This document shows positions 44,281-56,900 of a stretch of 64,000 nt of DNA, one piece after another. The notes below the pieces were generated by a model. The model made no database searches and was not told where the DNA came from. It saw only the letters and a list, made by a program, of their open reading frames with translations. This DNA comes from Pontederia crassipes. Taxonomy: Eukaryota; Streptophyta; Magnoliopsida; Commelinales; Pontederiaceae. The DNA is taken from assembly GCA_030549335.1 (NCBI GenBank), contig CM060188.1, forward strand, positions 67,858,696-67,922,695, written 5' to 3'. The position numbers and the translations under genes are program-made. Position 1 is the stretch's first letter, and every line of letters begins with the position of its first letter.

Positions 44281-46236
44281 GTTCTTAACAGTCCCCTATG
44301 TTTTATATGAGCCTAACCTATGATTGTTCAGGGAAAATATTCTTTTGAAATATGCTTCCCATTTTGGTATGCTTGGTAAATGATGCATGTATATTTTTCT
44401 TCTTTTTCCTGTTGTTAAAGAAATGATTCCGAAAGATATTCCACTAATAAACCCTCTAAAGATGATTGAGACATTTAGTGATAAAGTTGCCTGATATTAT
44501 CTCACAGTGGTTTTGTGTATGATGTTTTTTGCTTCTTATGTCATGTGGCTTTTAACTAACTTTACTTCCTTAATAAGTTTTTACGTAAATATGCTCAAAT
44601 TATGCTAACACATGGACTGTACCTATTTTAAATATCCAAACCTGCCTGCTAGTTGTCAAAACATGAAGTTAAAACATGGATTGTACCTATTTTAAGTCTC
44701 TGCACGTAATTTTCCACCAAATTGGGTATGAACATTAGACTTCAATGATGTCTATACCTCACCAACGCATAAAGGAAACTAAAAGAGTTTTAAATACGAT
44801 GTTGACCTTGTCAATGTAAATATCAATTTCATTAATAAAAATATGATGCCTACAAATCTGGTAGGTCTCCTCTTTTTAAGTAAAAAACAGAGTTTTCAAT
44901 GTAGAGAAGCATAGGTCAGGGAACTCCTAGTATCGTAATTAAGTTGGTCATCAACTTTTTCCATGCAAACTTGATCAAACACAATCTTCTCTCTTTTAAA
45001 GAGCATTACCAAACCAAATTGGTTGGCTCAGGTGGATAGTACGTCCAAGTCCAAGTCACGGGAGCTAGTACCCTTGGATTCGTTTCTTAGAGTCACCAAT
45101 TTGGCTAGGTTTTATCTATCCTGCTTTCTCTTGAACAATGGATTGGATCTACATAACGGGTTGTTGACCTTGTCTGAAAAAAACAATAATGGAAGCTTGC
45201 TCTATTTATTTCTATAAATTCCTAAAATCACCTATGTCAGGAAATTCCTTCTGCCTCATTCATGAGCTTGTCTAGCTTTTGTTGTCTTATGTTGCAGTGC
45301 ACTGGAAGTCTGGAATATACACAGGGAAAACAATTTTCAAATGCAAAAGAACTGCATGCATTGTGGTTTACTTATTTTAATGTTTAAGATCCATTGGTTT
45401 AATATATGTATTGGGTTACTATCATGCATTCTTTTTTTCATCAGGAGTTAACTGACAACCATTTCTTGCAACCTAAAACCATTTCTGGTAAAAAAGAAAG
45501 AGTTAGCTTTGCTACATTGCTACCTGATTTACTAATGTTCAAGGCAAGCCAATTTAAATCTGCATGCTAAAGCTTGTCTCTATCTGGCCACTAATGCGGG
45601 AGTCACAACTGCAAATGTTGTCTGTAGTTAAGTGAGTGGACTTGACCATTTTTCATGTTATCTTTTATGGCGTCTAACCTCGGTCCTGAAATTTTGCGTT
45701 ATGGTTTATTTTATTTTTTTTCATTGTTTGTTTACTACTTGTGAATTTGCTAATTCACTATTTCTTAATCATTCGTCAGCATCTTTTCTAATTCATTAGT
45801 TTGACAAGTTTATTATGGTTTCGTGCAGCTAAGCTGTTTTCAATATATCTATAGGTTATAATGCTTCCACATTTCCCCGATAAAGTTCAATGAACCAGAT
45901 GACACAAAAAAGGGAGAGAATCATGCTATTACCCATCTTCATCTCCACGAATGTTTCATGTGCTCCGTTGTTCATCTTACTCTAAGGAGGTAACTTTAAC
46001 TCTACATAGTGATATATTTTGTTGGCATTTTCTGAATCTTGGATGCATGATTCTCATTTACAATGTGCGGTAGAAGTATTTGTGCTCGTCAAGGGCAATA
46101 CCATATCATCCGATGGAAAACTGAATTTGTTTTCCTATGGCACTTCAGTGCCAAGTATTGTGGTATCTCGCTTCTCACTTCCTATGTACACTCATACGAC
46201 GTGTAATTTAAAATGTTATTCATCTAAATTCTTTGT
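44281..46236 (+). repeat. 1.95 kb tandem unit, copy 1
   Basis: Begins near CCCCTATGTTTTATATGAGC and repeats as copy 2 from 46237. Shared blocks include GATATTCCACTAATAAACCC (44438), CCAAATTGGTTGGCTCAGG (45014), GCACTGGAAGTCTGGAATAT (45299) and GGCAATACCATATCATCCG (46092). Intron-like ends (TATGTTGCAG, TTTCGTGCAG) suggest it derives from part of a spliced gene. The 64-codon frame MAQVDSTSKSKSREL (45023-45217) is kept in all three copies but is too short to call. Confidence 0.85.
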
Positions 46237-46453
46237 TTAGCCCTTGTGTTTTATATAAGCCTAACCTATGATTGTCCAGCGAAAATATTCTTTCGAAATA
46301 TGATCCCCATTTTCGTATGCTTAAATGATACATGTATATTTTCTTATTTTTCCTATTGTTAAAGAAATGGTCCCGAAAGATATTCCACTAATAAACCCTC
46401 TTAAGGATGATTGAGACATTTTGTGATAAAGTTGATCAATATTATCTCATAGT

Positions 46454-46467
46454 GGTTTTGTGTATGA
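46454..46467. other. Target-site duplication GGTTTTGTGTATGA, left
   Basis: Fourteen bases identical to 46779-46792 flank the LINE fragment; copy 1 of the unit has the site once, near 44508-44521. Confidence 0.9.
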
Positions 46468-46778
46468 ATGACCATATACGTGAACGAGTCGGAGTGGCTC
46501 CTATTAGTGAGAAAGTGGTAGAGAATCGTTTGAGATGGTTTGATCATGTTCAGAGAAGACCATTAGATGCGCCAGTAAGAAGAGTAGATCAAATAATCTG
46601 GAGTCCGATTAAAAGAGGGAGAGGGAGGCCAAGGCGGACACTTGGCGAACTAATAGAGCAAGATCTATTGGTGAATAATATACCGAAAGGTTTGGTTACT
46701 AATAGAGCAGAATGGCGTCGTATGATCCATGTAGCCGACCCCACCTAGTGGTAAGGCTTTGTTGTTGTTGTTGTTGTT
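46468..46778 (+). mobile_element. 5'-truncated LINE 3' end
   Basis: Encodes the C-terminal end of a plant LINE reverse transcriptase ORF: NRLRWFDHVQRRPLDAPVRR, KRGRGRPRRTLGELIEQD and AEWRRMIHVADPT, with the stop at 46746-46748 (the ORF is open from 46407 because the flank is open too). It ends in a GTT repeat tail. The 14 bp target duplication and 5' truncation are typical of target-primed reverse transcription. Copy 1 of the 1.95 kb unit is empty at this site, so the insertion came after the duplication or was lost from the other copy. Confidence 0.93.
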
Positions 46779-46792
46779 GGTTTTGTGTATGA
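46779..46792. other. Target-site duplication GGTTTTGTGTATGA, right
   Basis: Matches 46454-46467; directly follows the GTT tail. Confidence 0.9.
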
Positions 46793-48536
46793 CGTTTTTG
46801 CCTCCTACGCCAAGTGGTTTTTAAATAACTTTTATTCCTTAAAATTTTTTTATGTAAATATGCTCAAATTATACTAAATATCCAAACCTGCCTGCTAGTT
46901 GTTAAAACATGGTGTTAACACATGGAGTGTACCTATTTTAAATCTCTGCACATAATTTTCCACCAAATTGGGTATGAACATTAGACTTCAATGATGTCTA
47001 TACCCCACCAACGCATAAAGGAAACTAAAAGAGTTTTAAATACAATGTTGATCTTGTCAATGTAAATATCAATTTCATTGATAAAAATGTGATGCCTACA
47101 AATTTGGTAGGTCTCCTCTTCTTAGGAAAAAAATAGAGTTTTTAATGTGGAGAAACGTAGCTCAGTGAACTCCTTGTATCGTAATTAAGTTGGTCATCAA
47201 ACATTTTCCTTGCTAACTTGATAAAACGCAACCTTCTCTCTTTTAAAGGGCATCACCAAACCAAATTGGTTGGCTCAGGTGGATAGCACGTCCAAGTCGA
47301 AGTCACGGGAGCTAGTACTCTCGGACTCATTTCTTAGAGTCCCCAATTCGGTTAGGTTTTATCTATCCTGTCTTCTCTTGAACAATGGATTGCCTCTACA
47401 TAATGGGTTGTTGACCTTGTCCGAAAAAAAGAGCATTGGTAACTTACTCTATTTATTTGTGTAAATTCTTAATATCACCTATGTCAGGTTCTGCCTCATT
47501 CATGAGCTTGTCTAACTTTTAATGTCTATGTTGCAGTGCACTGGAAGTCTAGAATATACACAGGCAAAACAATTTGTCAAATGCAAAAGAACTTGATGCA
47601 TTGTGGTTTATTTATTTTGATGTTTAAGATCCATTGGTTTAATATATGTTTGGGGTTACTGTCATGCATTCTTTCTTTAGTCAGGAGTCAACTGACAAAA
47701 CCATTTCTTGCACAAGGTTGCTGCCTAAAACCATTTCTGGTACAAAAGAAAGAGCTAGCTTTCTTCCATGTTGCTACATTGGTACATGATTTACTAATGT
47801 TCAAGGCAAGCCAATTTAAATCTGCATACTAAAGCTTGTCTCTATCTGGCCATTAATGCGGGAATCAACTGCAAATGTTGTCTGCAGTTAAGTGAGTGGT
47901 CTTGGCCATCCGATCTCTAATCAAGTTTATCTATAACAGGAACCATCAGTACCATTTTCATGTTTTCTTTTATGGAATCTAATCTCGGTCCTGAAATTTT
48001 ACTTAATGGTTTATTTTATTTGTTTCACTTTTTTGTTTACTACATGTGAATTTGCTAACTCATTATTTTTTAGTCATTCGCCAACATCTTTTCTAATTCA
48101 TTAATTTGACAAGTTTATTATGGTTTCGTGCAGCTAAGTTGTTTTCAATACATCTATAGGTTATAATGCTACCACATTTCCCGCATAATGTTCAATGAAC
48201 AAGATGTCACAAAAATGGGATAGAATCATGCTATTACTCATCTTCATCTCCAGAAAATGTTTCAGAGTGCTCCGTTGTTCATCTTACTCTAAGGAGGTAA
48301 ATTTATATCTACGTAGTGATATATTTTGCTGTTATTTTCTGAATCTCGAATGCATGATTCTCATTTACAATGTGCGGTACAAATATTTGTGCTCGTCACG
48401 GGCAATACCATATCATCCGCTGGAAACCTGAATTTCTTTTCCTATGGCACTTCAGTGCCAAGTATTCTGGTATCTCGCTTCTTTGTTACACTCATACAGC
48501 CTGTAATTTAAAATGTTATTCATCTAAATTCTTTGA

Positions 48537-48718
48537 TTAGCCCTTGTGTTTTATATAAGCCTAATCTATGATTTTCTAGCGAAAATATTCTTTTGAGACA
48601 TGCTCCCCATTTTCGTATGCTTTAATGATACATGTATATTTTCTTATTTTTCCTATTATTAAAGAGATGGTTCCAAAAGATATTCCACTAATAAACCCTC
48701 TAAAGATCATTGAGACAT
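48537..48718 (+). repeat. 1.95 kb tandem unit, copy 3, truncated by satellite 2
   Basis: Matches the first 180 bases of copies 1 and 2 through GATATTCCACTAATAAACCC and ATTGAGACATTTT, then switches to satellite 2. Confidence 0.9.
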
Positions 48719-50553
48719 TTTACGCGTGTTTTCAATCAAGAAGGCCAAAGGAAGCGAAATGTTTGACGCTTTCGTGCATGTTGATGCATGCTAAGATGAT
48801 TGGGACAAAAAAATAGACTCGGAAGGAAATTTGTCGGGGATGCAAAAATTCGCGCGCGTGGCTTTTCCCGCCTTTTACGCGTGTTTCCAACCAAGAAGTT
48901 CAAAAGACGCGATATTTTTTATGCTATCAAAAGACAATTTTTTATTCGTGCAACTTGATTAATGGTTAGATGATTGGGACGAAAAAATGGACTCGGGCGA
49001 AAATTTTTCAGGGTGCGAAAATTCACGCGCACGGCTTTTCCCGCCTTTTACGAATCCATTTTAAGAATTTTCAAATTTTTTGGGAGGGCGAAAATTCGCC
49101 ACCGCGCCTTTTCCCGCTTTTTACCCATATTTTCAACCAAGAAGGTCAAAAGACACGAAATTTTTGACGCTGTCAAAAGATGCGAAATTTTGACGCTTTC
49201 AAGCATGTTGATGCATGATGAGATGATTGGAACGAAAAAATGGTCTCGATTGGGCAAAAATTCGCCCGCTCGCCTTTTCCCACATTTTACGCGTGTTATC
49301 AACCAAGAAGGTCAAAAGACGCGAAATTTTTTACACTATCAAAAGATGCAAAATTTTTTACGCTTTCGTGCATATTGATGCATGGTGAGATGATTGGGAT
49401 GAAAAAATGGATTTGGACGAAAATTTTTCGGCAGGTGCGAAAATTTGCGCGCGCATCTTTTTGCATCTTTTACGCGCGTTTTTAACCACGATGGCCAAAA
49501 GATGCAAAATTATTTACGCTTGTGTGCATGTTGATGCATGGTAAGATGATTGGGATGAAAAAATGGACTTGGAAAAAAAATTTCTGGGGGTGCAAAAATT
49601 CGCGCGCGGCTTTCCCCCCTTTTACGCAGGTTATAAACCAAGAAGGTCAAAAGACGCAAAATTTTCGACGCTATCAAAAGACGCAAAATTTTTTACACTT
49701 TTGTGCATGTTGATGTATGGTGAGACGATTGTAACGAAAAAATGGACTTGGGCGATCCGGGGGCGCGAAATTCGACCGCTCGCCTTTTCCTGCCTTTTAT
49801 ACGTGTTCCCAATCAAGAAGGCCAAAAGACGCGAAATTTTTGACGCTTGCATGCATATTGATGCATGGTAAGATGACTGGGACGAAAAAATAGAGTCGGA
49901 CAAAAATTTTCCGATGGTGCGAAAATTCGTGAAATTTTCGACTCTGTCAAAAGACGCAAAATTTTCGACGCTTTCGTGCATGTTGATGCATGGTGAGATG
50001 ATTGGGACAAAAAATGGACTTGGGCGAAATTTTTTTGTGGGGGCGAAAATTCGCCCGCTCGCCTTTTCCCACCTTTTACACATGTTTTCAACCAAGAAGG
50101 TCAAAATATGCGAAATTTTTTACGCTGTCAAAAGTCGCAAAATTTTTTACGCTTTCGTGCATGTTTCTGCATTGTGAGATGATTGGGACCAAAATAAACA
50201 CGGGGGAAATTTTTCCAGACGAAAATTCACCCGCGCGCCTTTTTTCGCCTTTTACGCGTGTTTTCAACCAAGAAGGTCAAAATTTTCAATGCTTTTGTGC
50301 ATGTTAATGCATGGTGAGATGATTGGGACGAAAAAATGCACTGAGGCGAAAATTTTTTGGGCTGCGAAATTTCGCGCGCGTGGCTTTCCGCATCTTTTAC
50401 GCGTGTTTTGAACCAAGAAGGCGAAAGGACGCAAAATTTCTGATCCTTTCGTGCATGTTGATGCATGCTAAGATGATTGGGATGAAAATATGGACTCGGG
50501 CAAAAATTTTTCGAGGTGCGAAAATTTGCGTGCGCGGCTTTGTCCACCTTTTA
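48719..50553. repeat. Satellite 2 array, left block
   Basis: CpG-rich monomers with anchors TTTTCAACCAAGAAGG, GTGCATGTTGATGCATGGTG, GAGATGATTGGGACGAAAAA and a CGCGCG core. Long (about 182 bp) and short (about 152 bp) forms are mixed; monomers near the left edge are more divergent, for example 48880-49100. Confidence 0.93.
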
Positions 50554-50942
50554 TGATGAATCAGTAAACTACATGCCTCTACAATTATTAAACTTGTAAT
50601 ATAGTAAATAAAATAAGTTAACCTTAGCAGTACAGATTTCCCTTTTTCCAAACCTCCTATTTTACAATAATAATAACTATTGAATTAAATAAAGAATAAA
50701 AATAAGTTTTTAATATAAAGGAAACAAGTTTGTGATAAGTTATTAAATACATTTTTATAATATAATTACATAAAAGTGGGGTCTCAAAAAATCACTCGAA
50801 AAAATTGATTCGTTAGAGAGTGATTTTTATTTTTTTTGAAATTGTTTTAACATAGTTTTTTAATTTAAAAATTGATTCAAAAAATAATAATTAATTTTTT
50901 TAAATCGAAAATTCGATCCGACTCGACCCAAATTACTGGCGG
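50554..50942. other. AT-rich insertion in satellite 2
   Basis: About 390 bases unlike the satellite. The array phase is kept across it: the left side stops just after CCTTTTAT and the right side resumes at GTTTTCAATCAAG. It contains a hairpin-like pair AAATCACTC and GAGAGTGATTT (about 50785-50830). No frame, LTR end or TSD was recognised. Confidence 0.7.
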
Positions 50943-53900
50943 AGTTTTCAATCAAGAAGGTCAAAAGATGCGAAATTTTTTATGCTGTCAAAAGACGCAA
51001 AATTTTTGACGCTTTCGTGCATGTTGATGCATGGTGAGATGATTGGGACGAATAAATAGATTCGGACGAAAATTTTTCGGAGTTGCGAAAATGCGCGTGT
51101 GCGGATTTTTTTGCCTTTTACTCATGTTTTAAACCAAGAATGTCAAAAGACTCAAAATATTTTACACTTTCGTGCATGTTGATGCATGGTGAGATGATTG
51201 GGACGAAAAAATGGACTTGGGCGAAAATTTTCAGGTGTGCAAAAATTCGTACGCGCGCCTTTGCCCGCCTTTTACACGAGTTTTCAACCAAGAAGGTCAA
51301 AAGACACGAAATTTTTTACGCTGTCAAAAGATGCAAAATTTTTGACGTTTTCATGCATGTTGATGCATGGTGAAATGATTGGGACAAAAAAATGGACTCG
51401 GGCAAAAATTTTTCGACGGGTGCAAAAAATCGCGCATTTTTTCTAGCCTTTTACGCGTGTTTTCAAATAAGAAGGCCAAAGGATGCAGAATTTTTAACGC
51501 TTTCGTGCATGTTAATGCATGGTAAGATGACTAGGACGAAGAAATGGACTCGTGCTTTCTTCGCCTTTTACGTGTCTTTCAACCAAGAAGGTCAAAAGAT
51601 ACGAAATTTTTGAAGACTCAAAATTTTCGACGCTTTTGTGCATGCTGATGCATGGTGAGATGATTGGGACGAAAAAATGAACTCGGATGAAAATTTTCTG
51701 AGGATACAAAAATTCGTGCCCGCCTTTTACGCGTGGTTTCAACCAAGAAGGTCAAAAGACACAAAATTTTTGACGCTGTCAAAAGATGCAAAATTTTCGA
51801 TGTTTTCATGCATGTTGGTACATGGTGAAATGATTGGGACAAAAAAATAGACTCGGGCTAAAACTTTTCGGGGGTGCGAAAATTTGTGCGCGCGCATTTT
51901 CGCTCCTTTTACTCTTGTTTTCATTCAAGAAGGTCAAAAGACGTGAAAATTTTTAAGCTATCAAAAGATGCAAAATTGTCGTTGCTTTCGTGCATGTTGA
52001 TCCATGTAAGATGATTGAGACGTAAAAATGAACTCGGGCAAAAATTTTTCGGGGGTGCAAAAATTCGTGTGTGCGTCTTTTCGCGCCTTTTACTTTTGTT
52101 TTCAGCAAAGAATGTCCAAAGATGCAAAATTTTTGACGCTGTCAAAAGATGCAAAATTTTTTACGCTTTCGTGCATGTTGATACATGGTGAGATGATTGA
52201 GACGAAAAAATAGACTCGGGCGAAAATTTCTCAGGGAGTGCGAAAATTCGTGCGCGCGCCTTTTCTTGCCTTTTACGCATGTTTTCAGCCAAGAAGATCA
52301 ATGGACGCGAAATTTTTTATGCTTTCATGCATGTTGATGCATGTTAAGATGATTGTGACGAAAAAATGGACGCGGACGAAAATTTCCTGGGGGTGCGAAA
52401 ATTCGCGGGCGCGCTTTCCCCCCCTTTTACGCTTGTTTTCAATCAAGAAGGACAGAAGACACGATATTTTTGACGTTGTCAAAAGACGCAAAATTTTCGG
52501 TGCTTTCAGGCATGTTGATGCATTGTGAGATCATTGGGACGAAAAAATGGACTCAAGCGAAAATTTTTCAAGGGTGCGAAAATTCACGCGCATGTCGTTT
52601 CGCGCCTTTTAAGCCTAAAGACGCAAAATTTTTGACACTTTCATGCATGTTGATGCTTGGTGAGATGATTGGGACAAAAATTTTTTACGTTGTCAAATGA
52701 TGTGAAATTTTCGACGCCCTCGTGCATGTTGATCCATGCTGAGATGATTATGATGAAAAAATGGACTCGGACGAAAATTTTTCGGCGGGTGCAAAAATTC
52801 GTGCGCACACATTTTTGCGTCTTTTACGTGTATTTTCAACCAAGAAGGCCAAAAGACGCGAAATGTTTGACGCTTTTGTGCATGTTGATGCATGGTGAGA
52901 TGATTCGGACGAAAAAATGGACTCGGGCGAAAATTTTTCTGCGGGTGCGAAAATTTGCTCGCGCGCCATTTCGCGCCTTTTATATGTGTTTTCAACCAAG
53001 AAGGCCAAAAGCCATGCGCATTCGTGCATGTTGATGCATGTTAAGATGATTGGGACGAAAAATGGACTCGGGGAAAAATTTTCCGGGGGTGCAAAAATTG
53101 CGCGCTCGGCTTCTCCCGCCTTTTACGCGTGTTTTCAACCAAGAAGGTCAAAAGACGCGAAATTTTTTACGCTGTCAAAAGATGCAAAATTTTTTACGCT
53201 TTCATGCATGTTGATGCATGGTGAGATGATTGGGGCCAAAATTTGTGTGTGTGCATTTTACTCTTATTTTCAACCAAGAAGGTCTAAAGACGCAAAAATT
53301 TTTATACTGTCAAAAGATGCAAAATTTTCGACCCTTTCGTGCATGTTGATGCGTGGTGAGATGATTGGGACGAGAAAATGAACTCGGGCAAAAAATTTTC
53401 GGCGGGTGCGAAAATTCGCGCGCGCACCTTTTCGCGCCTTTTAAGCATGTTCTCAACCAAGTAGGCCAAAAGAGGCGAAATTGTTTACGCCGTCGTGCAT
53501 ATTGATGCGTGGTGAGATGATTGGAACGAATAAATGGATTTAGTCGAAAATTTTTCGGTGGTGCGAAAATTCACGGGCGCGCCTTTTTCCACCTTTTATG
53601 TGTGTTTTCAAGAAAGGAGGTCAAAAGACGCAAAATTTTTTACGCTGTCAAAAGATGCAAAATTTTCGACGCTTCCGTGCATGTTGATGCATTGTGAGAT
53701 AATTGGCTCGAACAAATGGACTCGGGCGAAAATTTTTCAGGGGTGCAAAAATTCGCGCGCACAGCTTTTCGAACATTTTACTCATGTTTTCAGCCAAGAA
53801 GGTCAAAAGACGCGAAATTTTTTACGCTTCCAAAATATGCAAAATTTTCAATGCTTTTGTGCTTGTTGATGCATGGTGAGATGATTGGGACGAAAAAATG

Positions 53901-56900
53901 GACACGGGTATAAATTTTTCAAAGGTGCAAAATTCCAGAGCGCCTTTACGGCGCTTTTACCAGTATTTTCAGTCAAGAAGATTAGAAGGAGCAAAATTTT
54001 TGACCCTGTCAATAGATGCAAAATTTTTGACGCTTTTGTGCATGCTGATGCATGGCATGATGATTGGGACGAAAAAAATGACTCGGACGAAAATTTTCCT
54101 AGGGTGCGAAAATTCGCGCCGCGCCTTTTCGCACCTTTTAGTCATTTTTTCAGCCAAGAAGGTCGAAAGACGCGAAATATTTTACGCTATCAAAAGATGC
54201 AAAATCTTTTACGCTTTCGTGCATGTCGATGCATGGTGAGATGATTGGGATGAAAAAATGGACTCGGGTAAAAATTTTTTGACAGTACGAAAATTTGTGC
54301 GCGCAATATTTCCCGCCTTTTACGCGTGTTTTCAACCTAAAAGGTCAAAAGACGCGAAATTTTCAACACTGTCAAAAGACATGTTGATGAATGGTGATAT
54401 GATTGGGAAAAAAAAAGGACTCGGGCGAAAATTTTTCGGGGGTGCGAAAATTCGCGAGCATGCCTTTTCGCGTCTTTTGTGCGTGTTCTCAACCAAGTAG
54501 GCCAAAAGACGTGAAACTTTGGACGCTTTCGTGCATGGTGAGATGATTGGGACAAAAAATAGACTCAGGCAAAATTTTTCGACGGTGCGAAAATTCACTC
54601 GTGCGTCTTTTTACGCGTTTTACGCGTGTTTCAACCGAGAAGGTCAAAAGACGCAAAATTTTCGACGCTGTCAAAAGATGTGAAATTTTTTATGCTTTCG
54701 TGCATGTTGATGCATGGTGAGATGATTGGGACGAAAAAATGGACTCAGACGAAAATTTTGCGGGGGTGCAAAAATTAGTGCGCGCGTCTTTTCGTGTCTT
54801 TTACTTTTGTTTTCAGCCAAGAAGTATAAAAAATGCAAAAAAATTTATGCTGTCAAAAGAAGTTAATTTTTTTTATGCTTTCGTGCATGTTGATACATGG
54901 TAAAATGATTGGGACGAAAAAATGGCCTCGGACGAAAGTTTTTCGACGAGTGCGAAAATTTGTGCACGCTTTTTCGCGCCTTTTATGCGTGTTTTCAACC
55001 AAGAAGGGCAAAGGACGCAAAAATTTTGACGCTTTGATGCATGGTAAGATGATTGGGATGAAAAATTAGACTCAGGCGAAAATTTTTCGGGGGTGCAAAA
55101 ATTCGTGCGCGCGCCTTTTCGCGCCTTTTTCTCGTGTTTTCAGCCAAAAAGGTCAAAAGACGCGAAATTTTTTACCCTGTCTAAAGAAGCAAAATTTTTT
55201 ACGCTTTCATGCATGCTAATGCATGGTGAAGTGATTGGGACAAAAAAATGGACTCGGGCAAAAATTTTCTAGCGGGTGCGAAAATTCTCGCGCGCATCTT
55301 TTCTCGCCTTTACGCGTGTTTTCAATCAAGAAGGTCAAAGGACGTGAAATTTTGGATGCTTTCATGCATGTAGATACATGGTAAGTTGATTGGGACGAAA
55401 AAATGGACACGTGCGAAAATTTTTCGACTTTTACTCGTGTTTTCAACCAAGAAGGTCAAAAGATGCGAAATTTTTTACGCTATCAAAAGACTCAAAATTT
55501 TCAACGCTTTCATGCATGTTGATGCACGGTGTGATGATTGGGATGAAGAAATGAACTCGGGCGAAAATTTTTCTGAGGTGCAAAAATTCACGGGCGCGCC
55601 TTTTCTTGCTTTTTATGTGTGTTTTCAACCAAGAAGATCAAAAGACGTGAAATTTTATACGTTGTCAAAAGACGAAAAATTTTTATACTTTCGTGCATAT
55701 TGATGCATGGTGAGATGATTGGGACAAAAAAATGAACTCGGGCGAAAATTTTCCAGCGGTGCGAAAATTCGTGCGCGCGCCGTTTCCTGCCTTTTACGCG
55801 TGTTTTCAAACAAGAAGGTCAAAAGACAAAAATTTTTACGTTGTCAAAAGACGCAAAAATTTTTAACTCATTCGTGCATGTTGATGCATGGTAAGATGAT
55901 TGGGACAAAAAATAGACTCGGGCAAAAATTTTTCGGGAGTGCGAAAATTCGTGCGCACGCCTTCTCGCTCATTTTACTCTTGTTTTCAGCCAAGAAGGTC
56001 AAAAGACGCGAAATTTTTTACGCTATCAAAAGATGCGAAATTTTTTACGCTTTCGTGCGAGTTGATGCATGCTAAGATGATTGTGACGAAAAAATGGACT
56101 CGGGCGAAAATTTTTCGGGGGTGCAAAAATTCGCGCCCGCGACTTTTCCTGCCTTTTACGCGTGTTTTAAACCAAGAAGGTCAAAAAATGCAAGATTTTC
56201 AACGCTGTCAAAAGACACAAAATTTTCAACAATTTCATGTGTGTTGATGTATGGTGAGATGATTGGGAGGAAAAGATGGACTCGGGCGAAAATTTTTTGG
56301 GGATGCGAAAATTCTTGTGCATGCCATTTCGCTCCTTTTTACTCTTGTTTTCGGTCAAGAAGGTCAAAAGATGTAAAATTTTTTACACTGTCAAAAGATG
56401 CAAAATTTTTAACGCTTTCGTGCATGTTGATGCATCGTGTGATGATTGGGACGAAAAAATAGACTCAGACAAAAATTTTTCTACGGGTGCGAAAATTCGT
56501 GCGTGCGCCTTTTACGCATGTTTTCAACCAAGAAGGCCAAAAGATGTGAATTGTTTTACGCTTTCGTGCACGTTGATGCATGGTAAGATGATTGGGGCGA
56601 AAAAATGGATTCGGGCAAAAATTTTTCAGGGGTGTGAAAATTCGCACGCGTGGCCTTTCCCGACTTTTACGAGTGTTTTGAACCAAGAAGGTCAAAACAT
56701 ACGAAATTTTTTATGCTGTCAAAAGATACAAAATTTTTGACGCTTTTGTGCATGTTGATGCATGGTGAGATGATTGGGACCAAAAAATGGACTCGGGCAA
56801 AAATTTTTCGGGGGTGCGAAAATTCGCGCGCACGCCTTTTCACGCCTTTTACTTGTGTTGTCAACCAAGAAGGCTAAAAGACGCAAAATGTTGGACGCTT

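Larger units (their letters stand above)
46237..48536 (+). repeat. 1.95 kb tandem unit, copy 2, with LINE insertion
   Basis: Same order of blocks as copy 1. It is 2.3 kb because of the LINE at 46468-46778 plus one target duplication; without them it is about 1.975 kb. The frame MAQVDSTSKSKSREL recurs at 47270-47464. Confidence 0.85.

Noticed and set aside
45005..45075. tRNA-derived SINE or tRNA-like A-box (TTGGCTCAGGTGG) in the 1.95 kb unit
   Set aside because: No B-box at the right distance, no cloverleaf seen, and the same sequence is simply part of the larger repeated unit in all three copies.
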